This document shows positions 5,317 to 6,826 of a stretch of DNA of 6,826 nucleotides, piece after piece. Each line of letters starts with the position of its first letter. The stretch's first letter is position 1. The stretch spans positions 1 through 6,826 of the forward strand of contig CAZMBZ010000281.1 in the NCBI GenBank assembly GCA_964564285.1, in the 5' to 3' direction. The stretch is from JAUWQU01 sp964564285 (lineage in GTDB: Bacteria; Planctomycetota; Phycisphaerae; SM23-33). The translations under genes and the position numbers were made by a program. The notes beneath the pieces are model-generated. The model ran no database searches. It was not told the origin of the DNA and saw nothing but the letters and a program-made list of their open reading frames with translations.

Positions 5317-6566
5317 GAACCGTTAATGCGGCGGGCGCCCTGCTGGAACGTAAGCATGGACGTCTCGATCGCGTCGTTCATGGCCACGAAGTCCTGAACC
5401 GACGTGTTGGAGCTAATCATGAGTCCATCGAGCTTCTCAGCCAGCTTGCGACGGGCGTCAAGCTCGGCAGCGCGAAGGGCCATCAGCTTCGCCTGGGCGG
5501 CGTTGGCGGTGTTGGTGTCGATGGCGCCCTGGCCGGTCGCGGTCGCCGTCGGAGGCCAGTTTATCGCCTGCTGGGCGATCGAGATGGCGGCTGTGCCGTT
5601 GGGGCCGAGGTCCTTGAGGTACTTATCCGGCGGAACGCCCATGCCGACCTCGCGAATCACATTCTCCTCGACGCGGGTGCTGATCTTCTGTATGTCCTGA
5701 ACTGCGATACGGTTGCCCTTATAGTACTCTTTGCGCAGCCGCTGGAGAGTGGATACCAGTTGCTGAACGGTAACCTCGAGCTCGACTTCGACAATCAGCT
5801 CGTTCTCATGATATCGCGTGCCCATTTCCTTGGCACCGCGAAGGAACGTGGTCATGGCAGTCTCAATGCGGTCATCGGTGGCGACGAAGTCCTTAACGGT
5901 GGTGTTCGAGCTGATGAACAAACCGTTGATCCGCTCGCCAAGTTTGCGGTATGCGTCAATCCTTGCGGCGCGGGCCGCCATCAGCCTGCCCCTGCCGGTG
6001 CAATGGGCCATCCAGTACGCCCAGGCCCCTTTTGACATGATGTCCGATCCACCGACCGTCGGGGGCGCGAGCGTTCCTCGCGGATCGAACTCCGGGCGAG
6101 GCGAGCCCGAGCCGGTCTCGCGAATGACCTTGTCGTTGGTGTTTATGGAGATCTTCTCGAAGTCGGCGATGGCAATCTTGTTGCCCTTGTAATACTGGCG
6201 ATGCAGCCTCTGGAGCTCGACGATGACCTCGCGCACGGTAATCTCGAGCGTTACCTCGCATATGCCATCCGGCGTATACGTCGGCCTGCCTACTTCCTTC
6301 ATGCCGCGAAGCCAACTCATCATGGACGACTCGATAACATCGCTGGTGGCAACGAAGTCCTTGACGGTCGTCTCGGACGAGATCACCAGTCCGTTGATCC
6401 TCTCAGCCAGCTTCCGCATGGCGTCAACGCGGGCGGCCCGCATGGCCAGAAGCTTGTTCTGCGCGGCGTACTTCTCGGCCAGGGCGTCGGCCGGCGCGGG
6501 GGCCGCCTGGGCCAGTATTGCCCCAGCCGCCACAACCAGCATGAGTCTCTTCAGCGTCACATTCAT
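5317..6566 (-). CDS. Exported protein with three tandem LPP20-like repeats, 3' end lost in assembly gap
   Basis: The start at ATG 6566 is supported by AAGGAG seven bases upstream. Residues 1-27 are a Sec signal peptide ending in APADA; no cysteine follows, so it is not a lipoprotein although the LPP20 family is named for one. The 416 visible residues contain three copies of one module. Repeat 1 (about 38-155) reads RAARVDAMRKLAERINGLVI, then SS, VKDFVATSDVIES, a beta segment, and RQYYKGNKIAIADFEKIS. Repeat 2 (about 194-310) and repeat 3 (from about 360) repeat this closely, with periods of about 156 and 166 residues. The linkers are proline/glycine-rich and differ (SPRPEFDPRG; INWPPTATATGQG). 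The typical LPP20 protein has a single copy. The repeats are similar at DNA level too, which may be why assembly broke here. It probably heads the group with the two FlgT-like genes. An envelope scaffold role is inferred. Confidence 0.88.
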
Positions 6567-6645
6567 TGTCCTTCTCCTTATTTGCCCCGACCCGTCGCCT
6601 CAGCGGCGTCCCGGGCTGCGGGATGTCTCTGAATTCGTACTTAAG
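6567..6645 (-). promoter_or_regulatory. Short intergenic leader of the LPP20-repeat gene, promoter unclear
   Basis: Only 79 bp lie between the T-tract of the preceding terminator and ATG 6566. The minus strand contains a possible small hairpin (CGCC, GCTGA, GGCG) and a good ribosome site, but no convincing pair of -35 and -10 boxes. Either the terminator is leaky and the genes share a transcript with the TPR gene, or the promoter is of a type I do not recognise. Confidence 0.3.
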
Positions 6646-6678
6646 AAAAAGCAGGCCGGCTAACCGCCGGACTCCTGC
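6646..6678 (-). terminator. Intrinsic terminator overlapping the end of the TPR gene
   Basis: Read on the minus strand, GCAGG (6674-6678), a three-base bulge and CCGGC (6666-6670) pair with GCCGG and CCTGC (6651-6660). The loop is five bases (6661-6665), and TTTTT follows (6646-6650). The hairpin has ten GC-rich pairs. The 5' arm is coding, and the TAG stop (6660-6662) spans the loop and the first base of the 3' arm, so a ribosome finishing the gene would cover the hairpin. It would limit read-through into the LPP20 gene. Confidence 0.75.
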
Positions 6679-6826
6679 CGTACTCGTTTGCGAGCCTGAA
6701 CGTATTTAGTCGTGGGCTTGAGCTTGAAGGCTTGGTCGTACATTTGCTCGGCCTCGGCGAGCTTGCCCAGTGCCTCGTACATCACGCCGGAATTGAACAT
6801 GGCCTCGTGATCTTCCGGCTTGTCGC
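6660..6826 (-). CDS. TPR-repeat protein, C-terminal 54 residues (5' part beyond window)
   Basis: The frame enters from the right edge and ends at TAG 6660-6662. The visible part contains one clear tetratricopeptide repeat, EAMFNSGVMYEALGKLAEAE followed by QMYDQAFKLKP, with the usual small residues at the helix crossings and the closing proline. A basic tail follows, YVQARKRVRQESGG. TPR units bind other proteins and often serve as scaffolds in envelope complexes. It lies just upstream of the LPP20/FlgT-like genes on the same strand and may act with them, but a strong terminator at its end suggests separate or attenuated expression. The rest of the protein, and so its domain set, is not visible. 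Confidence 0.88.
   Translation of the reverse strand, partial: DKPEDHEAMFNSGVMYEALGKLAEAEQMYDQAFKLKPTTKYVQARKRVRQESGG

Noticed and set aside
3246..5397. Long plus-strand open frames (289 and 518 codons) opposite the FlgT-like genes
   Set aside because: They run antisense to two genes with signal peptides, paralogy and ribosome sites. One crosses the N gap, and their translations show no recognisable protein family.

Overview
The window looks like a metagenome-derived scaffold piece from a PEP-CTERM-bearing Gram-negative bacterium, most likely Planctomycetota and perhaps class Phycisphaerae. This is inferred from GC-rich genes with Sec signal peptides, an intact PEP-CTERM anchor ending in an arginine run, and LPP20/FlgT-type repeat proteins. 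No marker gene confirms it. A run of exactly 100 N (5217-5316) is a scaffold gap of unknown true size that interrupts two genes.

Left part (1-2836). A minus-strand secreted protein gene enters from the left edge and starts at 480. An 851-bp non-coding region follows (481-1331). It holds two good sigma-70-type promoters that point away from each other: one on the minus strand (723-750) for the gene starting at 480, and one on the plus strand (1122-1149) for the protease gene at 1332. The two share TTGAC, a 16-bp spacer ending in GG, a TAT-type -10 box, and an identical GTTAAGT exactly where transcription should start. Between them lies what looks like the decayed, frameshifted 3' end of a third PEP-CTERM gene (about 916-1037), then a stretch that can fold into a branched structure (1039-1105). 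Both leaders contain hairpins. The plus-strand gene encodes a secreted papain-family (C1A) cysteine peptidase with a lectin-like domain and a PEP-CTERM anchor. It ends at a textbook intrinsic terminator (2806-2836).

Right part (2895-6826). Four minus-strand genes follow each other. In transcription order they are: the C-terminus of a TPR protein (cut by the right edge); an exported protein with three tandem LPP20-like repeats (3' end lost in the gap); and two paralogous exported proteins with an LPP20/FlgT-N-like domain, a TolB/FlgT-middle-like domain and a shared C-terminal domain (the first has lost its 5' end in the gap). The same helix-rich module, with an ISS...KDF...D-type signature, recurs five times across three adjacent genes. 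I infer an envelope-associated assembly in the periplasm or at the outer membrane. FlgT and LPP20 relatives support an envelope role, but no flagellar, CsgG or secretin gene is visible, so the function is open. A strong hairpin plus T-tract at the end of the TPR gene suggests that the downstream genes are at least partly uncoupled from it.

The most unusual content is this multi-copy LPP20/FlgT cluster, and the shared promoter/leader architecture around the PEP-CTERM-type genes.
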